This document shows, piece after piece, positions 50,818 to 62,724 of a DNA stretch of 64,000 nt. Position numbers and translations under genes: made by a program. Source of the stretch: Limnephilus marmoratus (lineage: Eukaryota > Arthropoda > Insecta > Trichoptera > Limnephilidae); assembly GCA_917880885.1 (NCBI GenBank), contig OU862910.1:55667285-55731284 (forward strand), given 5' to 3'. Every line of letters begins with the position of its first letter. The first letter of the stretch is position 1. Under the pieces are notes generated by a model. The model worked only from the letters and a program-made list of their open reading frames with translations. It ran no database searches and was not told where the DNA came from.

Positions 50818-51308
50818 TAGTGACCGACCGAAGGTTCGGTTTCGGTTTCGGCAAAAAAATCTAGTTTCGGCAGATTTTCTGCCGTACCTTCGGCCGCACC
50901 GAAACTCTTCAAAAGATCTCAATAAATGGTAAATTTAGTCTGATGAATGTTGTGATCGTGAACTAAATTTAAATTAAAATACTCAATTAATGAGGTCCTT
51001 CCTTTATAATGTACATAAGTGTTGATTATCGACAAATTATTGTTCCAAGAAGTAGTAAACATGTTTGTTAATTTATAGTAAATCAAAAAAAAAAATTTTT
51101 TTACGTACTTCAATAATCGTTTTTTTATTTTATTTTATTTCATTTAGCACGTGTTAAATATTTGTATAAGCGCAAAAAATAAACCATGTTTCAGTAAACA
51201 ATAGATTTTTAACATGCCTAAAAAAGTTTCGGTTTCGGTTTCGGCCGAAACTGAGACAACTTCCGAAGATTCGGTTTCGGTAGAAATTCCTGTTTCGGTC
51301 GGACACTA
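50818..51308. mobile_element. hAT-like MITE upstream of CAND1, 491 bp
   Basis: Terminal inverted repeats TAGTGACCGACCGAA and, inverted, TAGTGTCCGACCGAA. 8-bp flanks CTAAAAAC and ATAAAAAC match at 7 of 8. Subterminal GGTTTCGGTTTCGG repeats occur on both sides. Confidence 0.82.
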
Positions 51309-51369
51309 ATAAAAACGAAAAACCTGAAGCACCGAAGCTCGGCTAAAATGAAAACGGCTATGGTTGAAG

Positions 51370-53461
51370 CAGTCCTGGATTTGTCAATAGGCCTTATAGG
51401 CCGCGGCCTAGGGGCGGCGGAGTTCAGGGGGCGGCGCTCGCTCTGGTTGTGTACGATTATACCTAAACAATAACAAAAAACTCACTGTGGATAGATAGAG
51501 TTTTTTTTTATCTATTAACCTTTAGACGCTCAGTGGTCCCATACGGGACCGCGAATTTTTGTCGTTCAATGCCCAATGGTCCAATACGGGACCGGTAATT
51601 GAGGTGCGAATATTTCACAAAAAATGCTTTGGCAGTGGGCTACCTTTTTTGCTCGAGCATTTAAGGGGAGAAATAGGTGTGGGTCGTGTGGGACTTCGTA
51701 TTTTTAGTGATTTTCATGATTTTTTTTAACACATGAGGAATACATATATTTTATTTATACCTTGCGGTCATTTTACACATACATATTCAAGAGTATGTTC
51801 TAAAATTTTCAAATATTTTCCTCAAAAAATAACGGAGATATCAGCTGCCGCGCATTGTAGGTAAGTCGCCACCCGGCTGGACAATTTGTGTAACTCCTGG
51901 AGGTCACAATTTTCATCCGAAATCAATTTTTCAAAAAAATATAGTTTTTTATTAGTGTTTCTTCTATATGAACCTCACTTCTTACAAAAAGATCGAAAAT
52001 TAATATTTTTTCTTAATAAACTTTTATTTTTTATTATTTATATTGATTTTTTTAATTAATACTTTTAAACTTTCTGCCACAAAAAAAAAAGTTAAAATAA
52101 AGATATTATGTCCTTAGTTTGATAACGAATGATCGAAAACTGTAGGAGCTAGAGGTTACACAAATTCGAAAAAAGTGGTTTCGAGAAAAATGCGTTTGAA
52201 AATAAAAGTGGCAGTAAAATAGTGGTTATTCGACCGAGGGACACTCACTCAAAAGCATATAACTTTTAAATGGCGTGAATTTTTGGTTTGAAATTTTCAG
52301 AAAATATTTTGAATGGTTCTACCATCGATTTATCAAATAAAAATTTAAAAAAAAAACGCCTATTTCCTATTTCCCCCCTTAAAGGAACCTTTAGGCTCCC
52401 AGTGATCCTGCGCGGGACCACGGATTGCGTCGTGCGATTATGGTGCGAATATTTCACAAAAAATGTTTGGGCAGTAAGCTACCTTTATTTGGCTACTAAT
52501 CGTATTTTGGAAGGCTATTTTGGAAAGACTTAATAAAGTGAGTACTCAGAGCTCATCTGTTGATGTACTGACGGTCTCTTATTTTTATGGATCTCTTCTC
52601 GAGTATATTATAACAGAGCAAGAAAAGAAAGTGCAATTGAAATGTGCACACTTAAGCAATATTACGGCGACATTCAGAGTAAGATGACCCTAAGGGAAAA
52701 AAACTTTATAGACGAAACATCAAATGAGGATTTTGAAACAACTTTCTGACTGAGATCTGAATTAGAGGTAAGGCATATGCGAAGGCAAAAGGCATAATAT
52801 GAAGGCATGATACTTAAAATATATTTTTTTAAAAAACAGGTGAACTTTCAACACAAAGAGTCTCAGAAAAAGCTCAGTCTCTTGTGCAATGATTTTGAAG
52901 ACGATTTATTTCAGGAATGGGAACACTTTCAATGTAACATTTCCTCTAATAAGATGGCAGAGAAACCTGAAACTACATCATTACTAAATCTTTTTAAGGA
53001 AAGTTCTTGAGGAAACCATCTCTGATCAAAGTTTACCCAAACTTGGATATACGAGTAGCTCTCCGCGTCGCACTTTGCACTCCGGCCACAAATTGTTCTG
53101 GATTTTTTCCTGTTTAAAACGAATGAAGAAATACCAAGGTCAAATAAAAAGGTCTTCATTATCGCAGGAAAAAACTTTACTCTTCGGATCTTCTATGCAC
53201 AGAAGCAACTATGAAGCTATTATAAATGATTTTGTCAAATAAAAAATCCGTAAAAAATTGTAATTCTTGTTTCATGTTACACTTTTGTTTTACAAATAAT
53301 TAATTCTTTATTTCATGTTTGAATATTTATTTTTAAAATAATTGTGCGTCACCTAATAAAAGCCTACAAGTGAGTGATGATAGGTGGCAACTTCTAAGAA
53401 GGAGAAAGGGGCGGCGCAAATGAAGTGGCCTATACCAATGAAAAGTGTAAATACGGCCCTG
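51370..53461. mobile_element. hAT (ZMYM/TTF-type) relic, 2092 bp, with nested insertions
   Basis: Perfect 8-bp target duplications GGTTGAAG (51362-51369, 53462-53469). The right end, inverted, reads CAGGGCCGTATTTACAC; the left end reads CAGTCCTGGATTTGTCAAT. Plus-strand 52540-53230 holds broken coding pieces (e.g. VNFQHKESQKKLSLLCND), possibly transposase. A TTAA-bounded piece is nested inside at 51661-52382. Confidence 0.78.
51661..52382. mobile_element. TTAA-bounded element nested in the hAT relic
   Basis: TTAA at 51661-51664 and 52379-52382. Ends TTAAGGGGAGAAATAGG and, inverted, TTAAGGGGGGAAATAGG. It separates two direct copies of a CCTTTAG...CACAAAAAATG unit (51519-51650 and 52388-52500). 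Confidence 0.65.
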
Positions 53462-53469
53462 GGTTGAAG

Positions 53470-54779
53470 TCATCTTTTAAATTCAACTTTTCAACCAATA
53501 GAAAAACGTATATTGGGTCATTCCGCGGTTTCGTTCAAATTTGCCTGATTCCGCGGAAATTTTTTTTTTGCGTTTTTACTAAATATTTTTATAGAAATGG
53601 GTTCCTGTACCTACCAGATGTAGAGAGGTGAAAAGGGCACCTCTGTACGACACTTAGATACGAAGAAAATTGATGGATGGTAATGAAGGTGTGGATGGTA
53701 ATGAAAAACTGTTGGATGGTAATTTATACATTTGGATGGTGATGAAGTTTGGTAATGAAATATTAATAGATGGTAGTGAACACGTTCAAAGTTCTTAAAA
53801 TTTCTGTGAATAATGAAATATGAATTGAAATTGAATAATATAATAGATGTCAAATCATGCCAAGTATCATTTGACCTGACGTGATGAGCGGATTAGGAAA
53901 AAGGAAGAAAAATCTATTATAGTGAAAAACTAAAAGCTTTATTCAGACTTCCAAGTATTGGAGACAAGAAATACAATTTTTGTTCATACGTAATCAGTTC
54001 TGCTTACTTATGCTTTTGCAATATTTGTATAAATTGTTGAAAAATAATGGACAAAATATCAAAATAGATACAAATGAAGAAAATGCAACTGAAACATCAC
54101 AGGCACACCATAATTCCCTACTTCTTCTACTTACCCCGAAATTATAAGGCGTAGTCAAATTCTTTATAATTCAGTTTTATAAGTGGGTATTGGACACAAG
54201 AAATACAAAATTTTCACATTCCTGAGTAAACATTGTAATAATTGAAAAATAGAAATATTTAAATATTAAAAATAACAATTAAAATAAGAAAAGAACAGAA
54301 CTCAATTGGAATGCAGTTAAAAATAACATCAGAGACACTACTAGGTACATGTCTTACATCTAAATAGGAACATGATATTTAAGGAACTTTAATGAGATCA
54401 CCAGTTGCTATTCTTGTGAAAGTTTTTGCTCGAAAACTATTTAAAATTAAAGTTCGGCAAATTTTTTAAAGTGAATTTTCCTCTTCCATTCTCATATGGA
54501 TCTTGCAAGCGCTGAAGAATTTGTGATTCCAGAATGAAATGAAATTGGCCAGACAGTTTTTTTGGAATTTCCTTGAGCTTTTTTCAAAAAAATTACTTTG
54601 TACTCTAGAGTGTACTCATATTTCCCAATAATTTTCCCAATGAAATGATGTGTTGTTATTTATTTTATATTGCACCATTATCCAGTCATCGAAGTCATAA
54701 TTGAATGGCGCCTCCTTATGCTCTTTTCGTCAATTTCCATGTGTGGGATTTCAATAGTTTTGGGAGACTGCTGTTTTTA
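53470..54779. repeat. Intergenic sequence with GGATGGTAATGAA minisatellite
   Basis: About five imperfect copies of GGATGGTAATGAA at 53673-53780. The rest is AT-rich with no recognised gene. Confidence 0.6.
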
Positions 54780-55690
54780 TTAATTGAAATCAGGATCTTC
54801 TACTCTTAGGGATCGGATGAACTTCTCGAACACACATTGATCGAAAAGATTGAATTCTTGGGTACTATTTTTATAGAAGGAATAATGCTGACAGTCGAAC
54901 GGGACATTTGAGTGTGTTTTCACTTTATATTTCTTTTCTATAGTTTTAGCAGATTCTGGCGTTGAAGCAATAGTATCGTCCAAAAACATGGAGCCGTCGA
55001 ATTCGCTCAATAGCATATTGTCATCAATATTATTGAAAATAGTAGGCAAGTCAATAGTAGCTATGTCGTTTACTTTTTTTTCTATTGTATCTTCGATTGC
55101 TATGTTTGCGTTTCGTAGCTGCAACGCCTCCATTTTCTTTTGTTCGTTTTTTTTTCTCTTTCTTAAGTTTGTTTATCTCAACCTGGAACTTGGTAATGTT
55201 TTTCATAGATCTGTACCTTAATTTTCTAACATTCGTTAGACCATGCATGTTTTTTTGTGTGATTCGTTGTTCATTCTCGACGGCGAAGAGGTCAGGATCT
55301 AGAGTGTTTCGCACATTATTGGGTACTTCCAATGTCACTAATTGGAGGCATATTTTCTACTACAATCATTTCTATTTTACACTGCTCCTCTTTTTTCTTC
55401 AAATAATTTAGAGAGTTCTTTCGCCATCTTCGTCCTTGCTTTCTCTGGGCTCTTTCACTCATTTCTTTCTCACGGAAATGGCGCTATAAAAATCATCCAA
55501 ATAATTATTATCTTCACTGCTGCATATCTTTTGTTGCGCTTTTCGCAGAGTGTACCTTTTTTCTTTCGCTTTCTGAAGACTGTACAGTTTCGGATTGTTT
55601 TTAATCTCTGCATATTTTTGTTGCTTACGTAGTCTGTCCTTGGATAGCTTTTCTTAATTTTTCAATTTTTTATTTAACTTTGCCATTGTG
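54780..55690 (-). pseudogene. Broken gene of unknown function, lysine/arginine-rich
   Basis: Reading on the minus strand gives MAKLNKKLKN, a stop, LRKQQKYAEIKNNPKLYSLQ, KEMSERAQRKQGRRWRKNSL, then in other frames FAVENEQRITQKNMHGLTNV and an acidic part ending at 54780 (117 codons, RSLRVEDPDFN). Several frameshifts. The basic MSERAQRKQxRRWR block recurs in transposon-linked insect proteins; I cannot name the family. Confidence 0.5.
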
Positions 55691-56282
55691 GTTTATAGTG
55701 GTTAAGCCTGTAACAAATAACAAAGAAAAATTATCATAAGTTTCGGATTAAGTGAGAAGTCGAAGAACAAAAATGGATAATTTCATTTTGGTAACTTTTA
55801 CAGGAGAGTCCAAAAAATGTTACCACTTTTATGTCTTTGTTTAATAATTTTTTACCCTAAATGATTTAAAATGTAACAGTAGTGATACCGTTTTTTAATC
55901 AAGAAATTTACGTTGGACTCTTGATGCCCAGTTATGTAGATTTTTGTTTAAATTTGGCTTTGTTTAGAAACTTAAATTATGTAAAAATTCGTCAGTTTTG
56001 AAAGACAACTAATGGGGGTATGACACGACATCTTTTTTCAGCCCGATTCCCGTACCGAGACCAGGGACCAAATTTTTCGCAATACACGATCTCTATTTTC
56101 ATCAATATTACAGTTGGCATCACTGCAAACAACACACATTATCAGCTGTCACCTGTCACCTGTCACGAGGATTTTATATCGCGAACCAAATTGGTTTATT
56201 TATGTTGTCAGTTGTTGTTCGTTTGCATTTGAACCCTCATAATGATGCATGGATGAATGCATGCTGAATTGAGGCAATAGAC

Positions 56283-56440
56283 TTGAGACGCGTCAGTTCT
56301 CAGACAATGAAAAATTCGTACAGTGCTCAAATAACATCGGAAATACAATGCGCAGCTCAAGTGACGAAAAAATGTAATATTTGTGGTCTGTTTGCACAAC
56401 AGAACATTGAAAGAAAATATTCAAGAGCTTCCACGTCAAA
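56283..56440 (+). other. Possible exon-like open segment
   Basis: The frame from 56283 includes KKCNICGLFAQQNIERKYSR and meets a good GTGAGT donor at 56441. A second open piece at about 56642-56785 has a CTTTAG acceptor. No known protein recognised; likely chance or an eroded gene. Confidence 0.25.
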
Positions 56441-56914
56441 CGTGAGTGAAAATATTAAATATTTTAATTTCGAGTGCAATATTTATTAATTATAATAGAA
56501 ATTTAGAAGACAAACCAGTACCTAAACATCTATTCTCACTTTTAACTGCGTATAAACAATTATGTTGGAAATACATTCTAGGTATGTACTTAATTACATA
56601 ATTTAAAAACTGTTTCATAAATCTTTATTGTATATACTTTAGGAGGCTGTGGTCACACCTGCTACCAAATTCTACTTCAAACCTATATAATTTAGGGCGA
56701 CTACCTCCAACATAGAAATGGAAATTCAGGCAAATTCGCAGTGCTTGATTTACGCTGATAGTGAGATTATCTGGGAAAATACTGGTAATTTAAATTATTA
56801 TTATATATTTAATGAAATTAATTACATGCATTTCAACAATATTATCACAATCTACTTTGGGCTGAGTTGGTTAAACAGTATTGTCACGATCTACTCTAAT
56901 TGAGTAATCTGAAA

Positions 56915-57420
56915 GTATGTTGCCCGTCATATGCTGATGATGCCTTGCTGATTTGTATGGAAGATCTACAGTCTCTCGTGTCTAGGATGAACAAATATGT
57001 ATGAAGAATGAGTTAATGATAATAATAATGATGAATGTAAGTCTAAAGTGATGGTGTTTGAAAGAGAGAGTAGAAAAACAGTGTTTAATATAGTAGGTGG
57101 ATGAGTTTGTGCATCTGGGAAGTTTGTTTACGAGAGATGGGTAAATGCAGGTAACTCCATTAATGGAGGACTGAACACCGTTGGCGCTAACAAACAACTC
57201 CAAAGAAGCGAAGCTGGCAGTCCACAATGGAGTGCTGGTACCTGCCCTGAGGAGATTACCTGTACCTGGCAGAGGCATGGAACTGGCAGAGGAAGGATGC
57301 AAGTAGACTGAACGCTGTAAAAATGAGATTCCTGAGAATGTGTGTAAAAACCATGTATGATTGTGTAAGAAACGTGGAGATCCGCAAAGAATGCAAGGCT
57401 GCTGTAAGTGTAATATTATG
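56915..57420 (+). pseudogene. LINE reverse transcriptase fragment
   Basis: YADDALLICMEDLQSLVSRM, then SKVMVFERE, VHLGSLFTRDG and RLNAVKMRFLRM in shifting frames: the post-catalytic part of an insect LINE RT. Several indels. Confidence 0.65.
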
Positions 57421-57529
57421 ATAAAAATAAAAGTGGTCTTAAACAAATTTATGTGTTTTTATTGTAATATTATGAGTAAGATTATAGGTATAGTATAGTA
57501 TAGTATATATAATTATTATAGCGTGTAGT

Positions 57530-57720
57530 GCGAATGAACGATGAACGAGGTAAGGAGTTTAAGAAGAATATATGGCGCAAATGTGAATGGTAGAAGAGGT
57601 CGGGGATGCCCGAGGAAGACATGGCACTACCGTGAAGCAAGGAGTGTGTTTCAAGACCGAGTTGTTTGGCGGTCCATCCTCTCTGCCTCTCGGCGAAACG
57701 GTGATGGTTAGTTACTCTGG
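57530..57720 (+). pseudogene. LINE C-terminal fragment
   Basis: RGRGCPRKTWHYREARSVFQ then DRVVWRSILSASRRNGDG, the typical GRPRKTW...DRxxWR end of the same LINE type. Confidence 0.6.
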
Positions 57721-57773
57721 GGTGTACTAGATGCAACGTTCTTAGTCATGCCAACACTTTTCATCCTTTTTTC

Positions 57774-58150
57774 AGGATTCAGTGGAACATAGGCCATTAA
57801 GCCATCAGCAATAGGTTGCAATGGACCATCACAATCCTAAACCAGCTGCAGCCAGGCAGCCACACAGCAACATATGTACATATTCTGGTATTTTAAATTG
57901 AATTCTTAAATTGCATACTATTATCACAATAATATTATATTAAAACAATTTAAAATTTTGTTCCACTTAATTTATTTCTGACTGTAAACGGTTTCAGCCT
58001 ATTAAGGCCCTCTTCAACTATGGTTTATACACATAACATTATAATGTTTGTAATTTGTAATATTTTTTTTAGGAATCAGGTGGAATGTAGATTATCAGAT
58101 GCCATATAACATAATCCTAGACCAGCTGCGGCCAAACACAGCAGCGTAAT
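57774..58150. repeat. Two diverged direct repeats about 300 bp apart with a hammerhead-like motif between
   Basis: 57774-57880 and 58073-58150 share CAGTGGAACATAGG-type starts and AATCCTAAACCAGCTGC. Between them, on the minus strand at 57966-58010, is TTGAAGAG, stem GCCT/AGGC and GAAAC, a decayed relative of the motif in the 20869-21075 palindrome. Confidence 0.45.
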
Positions 58151-58786
58151 AAGTTATTACTTTTGTACATTTATGCATCTTTACAAATTTGCTAATTATT
58201 ATAGCCTGGTTGATTACACACTTTTTCTTTTATTTATTTACATTACAAATAAAATTCCATAGGGCCATTTATCACCTCAAAGGAACTTTAAAATATGCTT
58301 TATCTTTATATCTAAACCTTATAAAAACAAAATTATAAGAAAAAATCTCTTTATAACATTTGAAGGTTATTCCCATCAATGTAATATATCATTAAACTTA
58401 TTAATTTATTAACACCCTATCACGCTTTTACACGGAATTCCACATTTACAGTATGTAAGTATAATAACAGTATATCAAGTATGAAAAGATACATTACATT
58501 ACAGCAGATACGTACAAATATAAATAACGAGAAAGATTGACAGAATTTAAAAAAATTTATCAGCCTTATCATATTTTATCAACGCTCTTTTGCACATCCA
58601 GAGTTAAACAATTTCTCTATATAAATCAGCTGTATTCGATGACAAAAACGTAAAGAAGCCAGCTTGTATTGTAATATTATTGAACTGAATGTATATCTGA
58701 ACTATTTTTGAAATAAAACCGTACACCCAACTCATTAATTTCCAATACAGAAACTATCGAAATATTCATCATCATCATTCTTGACT

Positions 58787-59056
58787 CTACAACCCGTGGT
58801 GGGTCTTGGCATCCTCAAGAGTCTTCCTCCACTCATCTCGGTTTTGTGCCAGCTCTCTCCAGTTTAGAATCTCTAAGGTAGATATATCTTTGAGGACATT
58901 GTCGCTCCATCTTAATCTTGGTCTTCCCAGGCTCCTTCGCCTTATCGGTCTGGAGTTCAGCAGGGACTTTGGTGCTTGATGCTTGGTCATTCTCTCCATA
59001 TGACCCAGCCACCAAAGTCTTCCTAGTTTTATAAATTTTGAGACGTTTAGGTCCAC
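58787..59056 (-). pseudogene. LINE C-terminal fragment (minus strand)
   Basis: LGRLWWLGHMERMTKHQAPK, SLGRPRLRWSDNVLKDI and NWRELAQNRDEWRKTLEDAK are the conserved tail of a common insect LINE type. 89 open codons; upstream RT domain absent. Confidence 0.7.
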
Positions 59057-59528
59057 AGAGTATATAGCTCATTGTTGTAACGTCTCCGCCAAAATACATT
59101 TTCTAAACCAAGTCCGAAGATACGCCTCAAAATTTTCCTTTCTAAAACGTCCAGTGCTCTCTCATTCCTCTAATAAACGAAATATTACTAATGGAATAAT
59201 GAAAATGGATTCATTATTCAGCAAAACCTCATATGTGACATTTGTTTATGTTGGATTGTAAATTATTTATCTTGACATCATGTAAAAAGTTTGAACAAGA
59301 TATTGGACAATATACGGCAATGATTAACATTTTTTATTGCCTTGAATAATTTTAGATTGCGTTACAAGTTAGTACAATACGAATCAGATGTCAGATTTCA
59401 AAAATACCGCCGAAATATAAATACCAAACAGTACGAAAAATCATCACTACCAACGTGGCAACCATTGGTGGTTGAGTAGTTCTATGATATTCATAGTTTG
59501 TCTATGCCTTCGGGATGAAAAAACTACG

Positions 59529-59572
59529 AAATTCGGCACTACCAACCACCGGTGGTTGGTAGTGCCGAATTT
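59529..59572. repeat. 44-bp perfect palindrome upstream of ADI1
   Basis: Centre between 59550 and 59551 (CAACCACC/GGTGGTTG). Imperfect pairing extends to about 59514-59588 (GATGAAAAA ... TTTTTCATC). It lies about 270 bp before the ADI1 start codon. Confidence 0.95.
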
Positions 59573-59842
59573 TCGTTCAGTTTTTCATCATGCAGCTAGT
59601 TGCCGTTGGAGAAAAAGTAATAATATTTTGAGACGGTAAACCGTCAAAAAATGGCAACACCTTTTAAAAATGTCATTACTGTCAAAATATTGTGACAGCA
59701 TTAAACAACACCATAATTTGCAGTTTCTGTGCGCAGTTTGTTGTCTTTATATCGTAAATCGTTGGTTTTTTGGACCATTATCATAATGTCTTGCTCTAAA
59801 ACTTGATCAAATGAGGCAATTGAGTTATAATAAAAAGCAAAA

Positions 59843-61337
59843 ATGGTGCGCGCTTGGTTGACGGATAGTTTTGTAAACTCCCAGCGGTTGGATCACCAGA
59901 GGAACCCTCCTGAATTCCTAAACCTTGATGAAGTTTACAGACAGGACTTGAATATTTCAAGGTAATACAATAGCTTCTATTAATTTGTACATAAAATATA
60001 ATACCTATTAACATTATTCTTTTCCAATTTTAAGCTGTCACCATATTTTTTCCACAGATCAACTGCGATACTTACAAAACTGATGGAGTTCTTGATAAAA
60101 GATAAGAGTGATCGTGGGTATACATATGAGGATCATATAACTTGCTCCAAGGAGTGTCTGCCAAATTACAAGCAGAAGTCATTCTTCAAAGAACATTTGC
60201 ACACGGATGAAGAGATCAATTTTGTCTTGGATGGATCAGTCTACTTTGATGTGAGATATGGAAAGGATGACTGGATCAGGATTGAGGTGGTTGCCGGAGA
60301 CATGAATATTACTAAGTGGAATCTATCACCGCTTTACTCTTGACACAAAAGTAAGTAACCATTTATTTTTTCAAGTGAGTGCATGCTTCTACGAATGGTT
60401 TCTTTCTATATTCAATTTGGGAGGCGGGTATGAGTACCGCCCCATTTGTTGGATGACCAACACCTCTGCCATAGGTCACCCAAGTTGTTCGCTACATTTG
60501 GTGATATGACAGAGGTGCCCGGGTTCATGGGGTAAGGTTTGTCCGGATCTTGGCATATATCGACCCCAGATTCCTACCCACCCCTCATACCTTCTTTCCT
60601 TCCCAGAACTTCCTCTCCTTCCTTTTCCTAAAAAGACCCTCCACACAGCATCCTCAAAGATGACATAGGCAACATTATATTGTGGTGTAGTAGGAGCATG
60701 TGTAACTTCATTATTATTTATGCACATATACATATATTTGTGTTATAATTTTTTATTTTATTTTTAATAAAAAAAAAAAAACTCCTTTTTGTTCTTGCCT
60801 TTACACACGAGTAATTGCACTCTCGTAAAGGTTATATATCGTATACATGTATGTGTTTTTACAGTTTTTTAATCAACATTGAATGTTTAATTACTCATGA
60901 GTTACATGTGTATGTATATAAAAACTAATAAAAAATAAAAATAAATTACTAGTGAAGTCTCATTTAAAAAAAATCTGTTCAGGAAGACAGGAACTTTAAG
61001 GATAACCTGGTTTCTACCTAGTATTGTTATTATGGAATAATCTTTCTAACTAAATGTAAAAAAAATTATACTTCACTGGCAGGAATGAAATCTCTAAGAA
61101 CTTCCCTGTGAAAAAACACTTAAATACTTTTAATACAGCCATTAAGTGCGTGAAAGATAAAGGGTATCATCTTCTTTGTTTCAGAATTTCATAGTTGCTA
61201 AAAGATTATTTGTGGGAGAGGGGGTGTGGATTCCCCACAACAGCCCGGCGGATGATATGCCCTCAGCCCGGCCGGAAGGAGGTCGAAAATTATATGTGGA
61301 GGAGCTAAAGGAAGGATTCGCCGCTCCAGTTGCCTAA
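59843..61337 (+). CDS. ADI1: ADI1, acireductone dioxygenase (3 exons, frameshift in exon 2)
   Basis: Fe(II)-dependent cupin that converts acireductone to the 2-keto acid precursor of methionine plus formate, in cytosolic methionine salvage. Exons 59843-59961, 60058-60350, 61185-61337; GT-AG introns. Start [20 protein letters not shown]. Exon 2 has the metal site EHLHTDEE (two His and the Glu) and [20 protein letters not shown]. After GDM, at about 60303-60317, 2 bases are missing: the frame in which GDM is read runs to a TGA at 60341-60343, while the last metal histidine is in another frame ([12 protein letters not shown], then exon 3 [10 protein letters not shown] and [12 protein letters not shown]). 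With the two bases the product would be 188 residues, close to the family's roughly 180. It is either a real defect or a sequencing error. Confidence 0.9.
60418..60672 (+). mobile_element. SINE-like repeat, copy 6, internally deleted
   Basis: In ADI1 intron 2. Has the family's 5' end (GGGAGGCGGGTATGAGTACC) and tail (CCCTCCACACAGCATCC) but lacks the middle, about 200 bp, joined at CTTGGCATATATCGACCCC. Confidence 0.7.
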
Positions 61338-61899
61338 AGATTTCATATCAATACTGCATTGGCAAGACTTCTGAAAATGTTGACTATTCCTAATATGTAT
61401 TTAAATATATAATATATGTACTTATTGTATTTTTATATTGATTGTTTAATATTGATAATTGATAAAGTAAAGAAAAATTAAGTATGTTGGTATTCATTAT
61501 GAATTTCATGAAAACAGTTGTTATACCTTCCAAATTATGATAAATTAAAATAAGAATTTCACAAAATTGTTATGTTCAAAGAAAAATGTTTTAAAAATAT
61601 CGGCGGAGGACTTTATTTTATAATATTGACGCTGGAAAGGACAAAGGCTAAAGCGTCGCACAGTTGCATAGGTAAAAATGGCTCAAGCGCCATACAGCTA
61701 TACCTTTCTTGAGTCACTCTTCCTTTCCAGCTGCTTGGCGCTTTAGCCATTTATCCTTTAACACCTGGAATGTGAATCTTGACAGTATCCCATCCCTGTA
61801 TCAATACTATAACTTTACTCAAGGACGCTGACTAACTATTTGGATTAATGGGGCAAAGGAGCTTTGAAACTTATTATATCTTACCCACAACATATACTT

Positions 61900-62335
61900 T
61901 TTTTACATTAGCTCCACACTGGAGGTCCCGAGGAAAATAATTGCCCTCAGGGCCTATGTCATCTTTGGGGATGCTGTATGGAGGGTCTTTTTAGGAAAGG
62001 AAGGAGAGAAAGTTCTGGGAAGGAAAAGGGTATTAGGGGTGGGTAGGAATCTGGGTGTCAGTGTATCCAGGAGTGACAGACTTGTGAATTCATCCCTCCC
62101 ACTGCGGTGCAAGGTGATGTTCCAAGAAAGTATGGTTGGAGAAGTCAAAGGGACTCCCTCAATCATTTTCTCTCAATCCGCCCTGCCAGGCAGCCAGCGG
62201 GCAGATGCATTCACTGCCAAGACACAGACTAACCCGGGCACCCCTGCTAAGTTACCAAACGTAGATAACCACTTGGGGTGACCTATGGCAAAGGTGTTGT
62301 TATCCAATAAATAGTTAGGTGTTGTTATCCAATAA
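61900..62335 (-). mobile_element. SINE-like repeat, copy 7
   Basis: Near full-length, minus orientation, from TTACATTAGCTCCACACTGG to TTATCCAATAAATAG. It lies within a Harbinger transposase relic: the next bases encode NFPSCLDALDGKH. Confidence 0.75.
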
Positions 62336-62660
62336 ATGTGCTTCCCATCTAGAGCATCCAGACAGCTTGGGAAATTCAATTTTAATTGATTTTTTTTGGC
62401 GATCTCCAGCGAACACCGCGTCTGGCATTCTCAAATACATATTTTTAAAGAAACCGGACAATTTTTTAGACGAAGTTCATTGTTTAGAGCATATTTAGTG
62501 CGCCGTGTTCGTTACGCCGCAGAAGCCATGGTTCTCTCTACAACTTCCGATCTAATTTGTGAGTCACTCGCCTTTTTTAAATCACTGCAGCGCCGGTAAA
62601 ACTGCCGCAGATGCCAAAGCAATAGCTTTCAAAGCCTCGTTTCTATCCGTCTTATAAAAA
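62336..62660 (-). pseudogene. Harbinger transposase relic A
   Basis: Minus strand, several frames: EALKAIALASAAVLPAL, WLLRRNEHGALNML, FKNMYLRMP and NFPSCLDALDGKH (the conserved catalytic-region motif of HARBI1-like enzymes). The first three and the last are normally more than 100 residues apart, so a large internal deletion has occurred. Confidence 0.68.
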
Positions 62661-62724
62661 TGCATAAATCCACCATAAAACACCAATCCCTAAAAATGTT
62701 ACAACACGTAAATGACAGTGACAG

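Noticed and set aside
52807..53010. 68-codon plus-strand frame as a host gene
   Set aside because: It lies within a hAT relic with perfect target duplications and is surrounded by broken coding pieces; treated as transposon debris.
54780..55133. 117-codon frame as an intact gene
   Set aside because: Sequence upstream continues the same gene in other frames with stops, so it is part of a pseudogene.
55085..55632. Plus-strand hydrophobic frames resembling membrane proteins
   Set aside because: They are antisense to a lysine-rich broken gene; AAG/AAA codons read backwards give Phe and Leu and so a false membrane appearance.
60476..60733. 85-codon minus-strand frame in the ADI1 intron
   Set aside because: It falls on a SINE-like repeat copy; the same frame recurs by chance in other copies.
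61600..61765. Weak inverted repeat around AGGCTAAAGCG / CGCTTTAGCC
   Set aside because: Arms are short and interrupted, with no target duplication seen.
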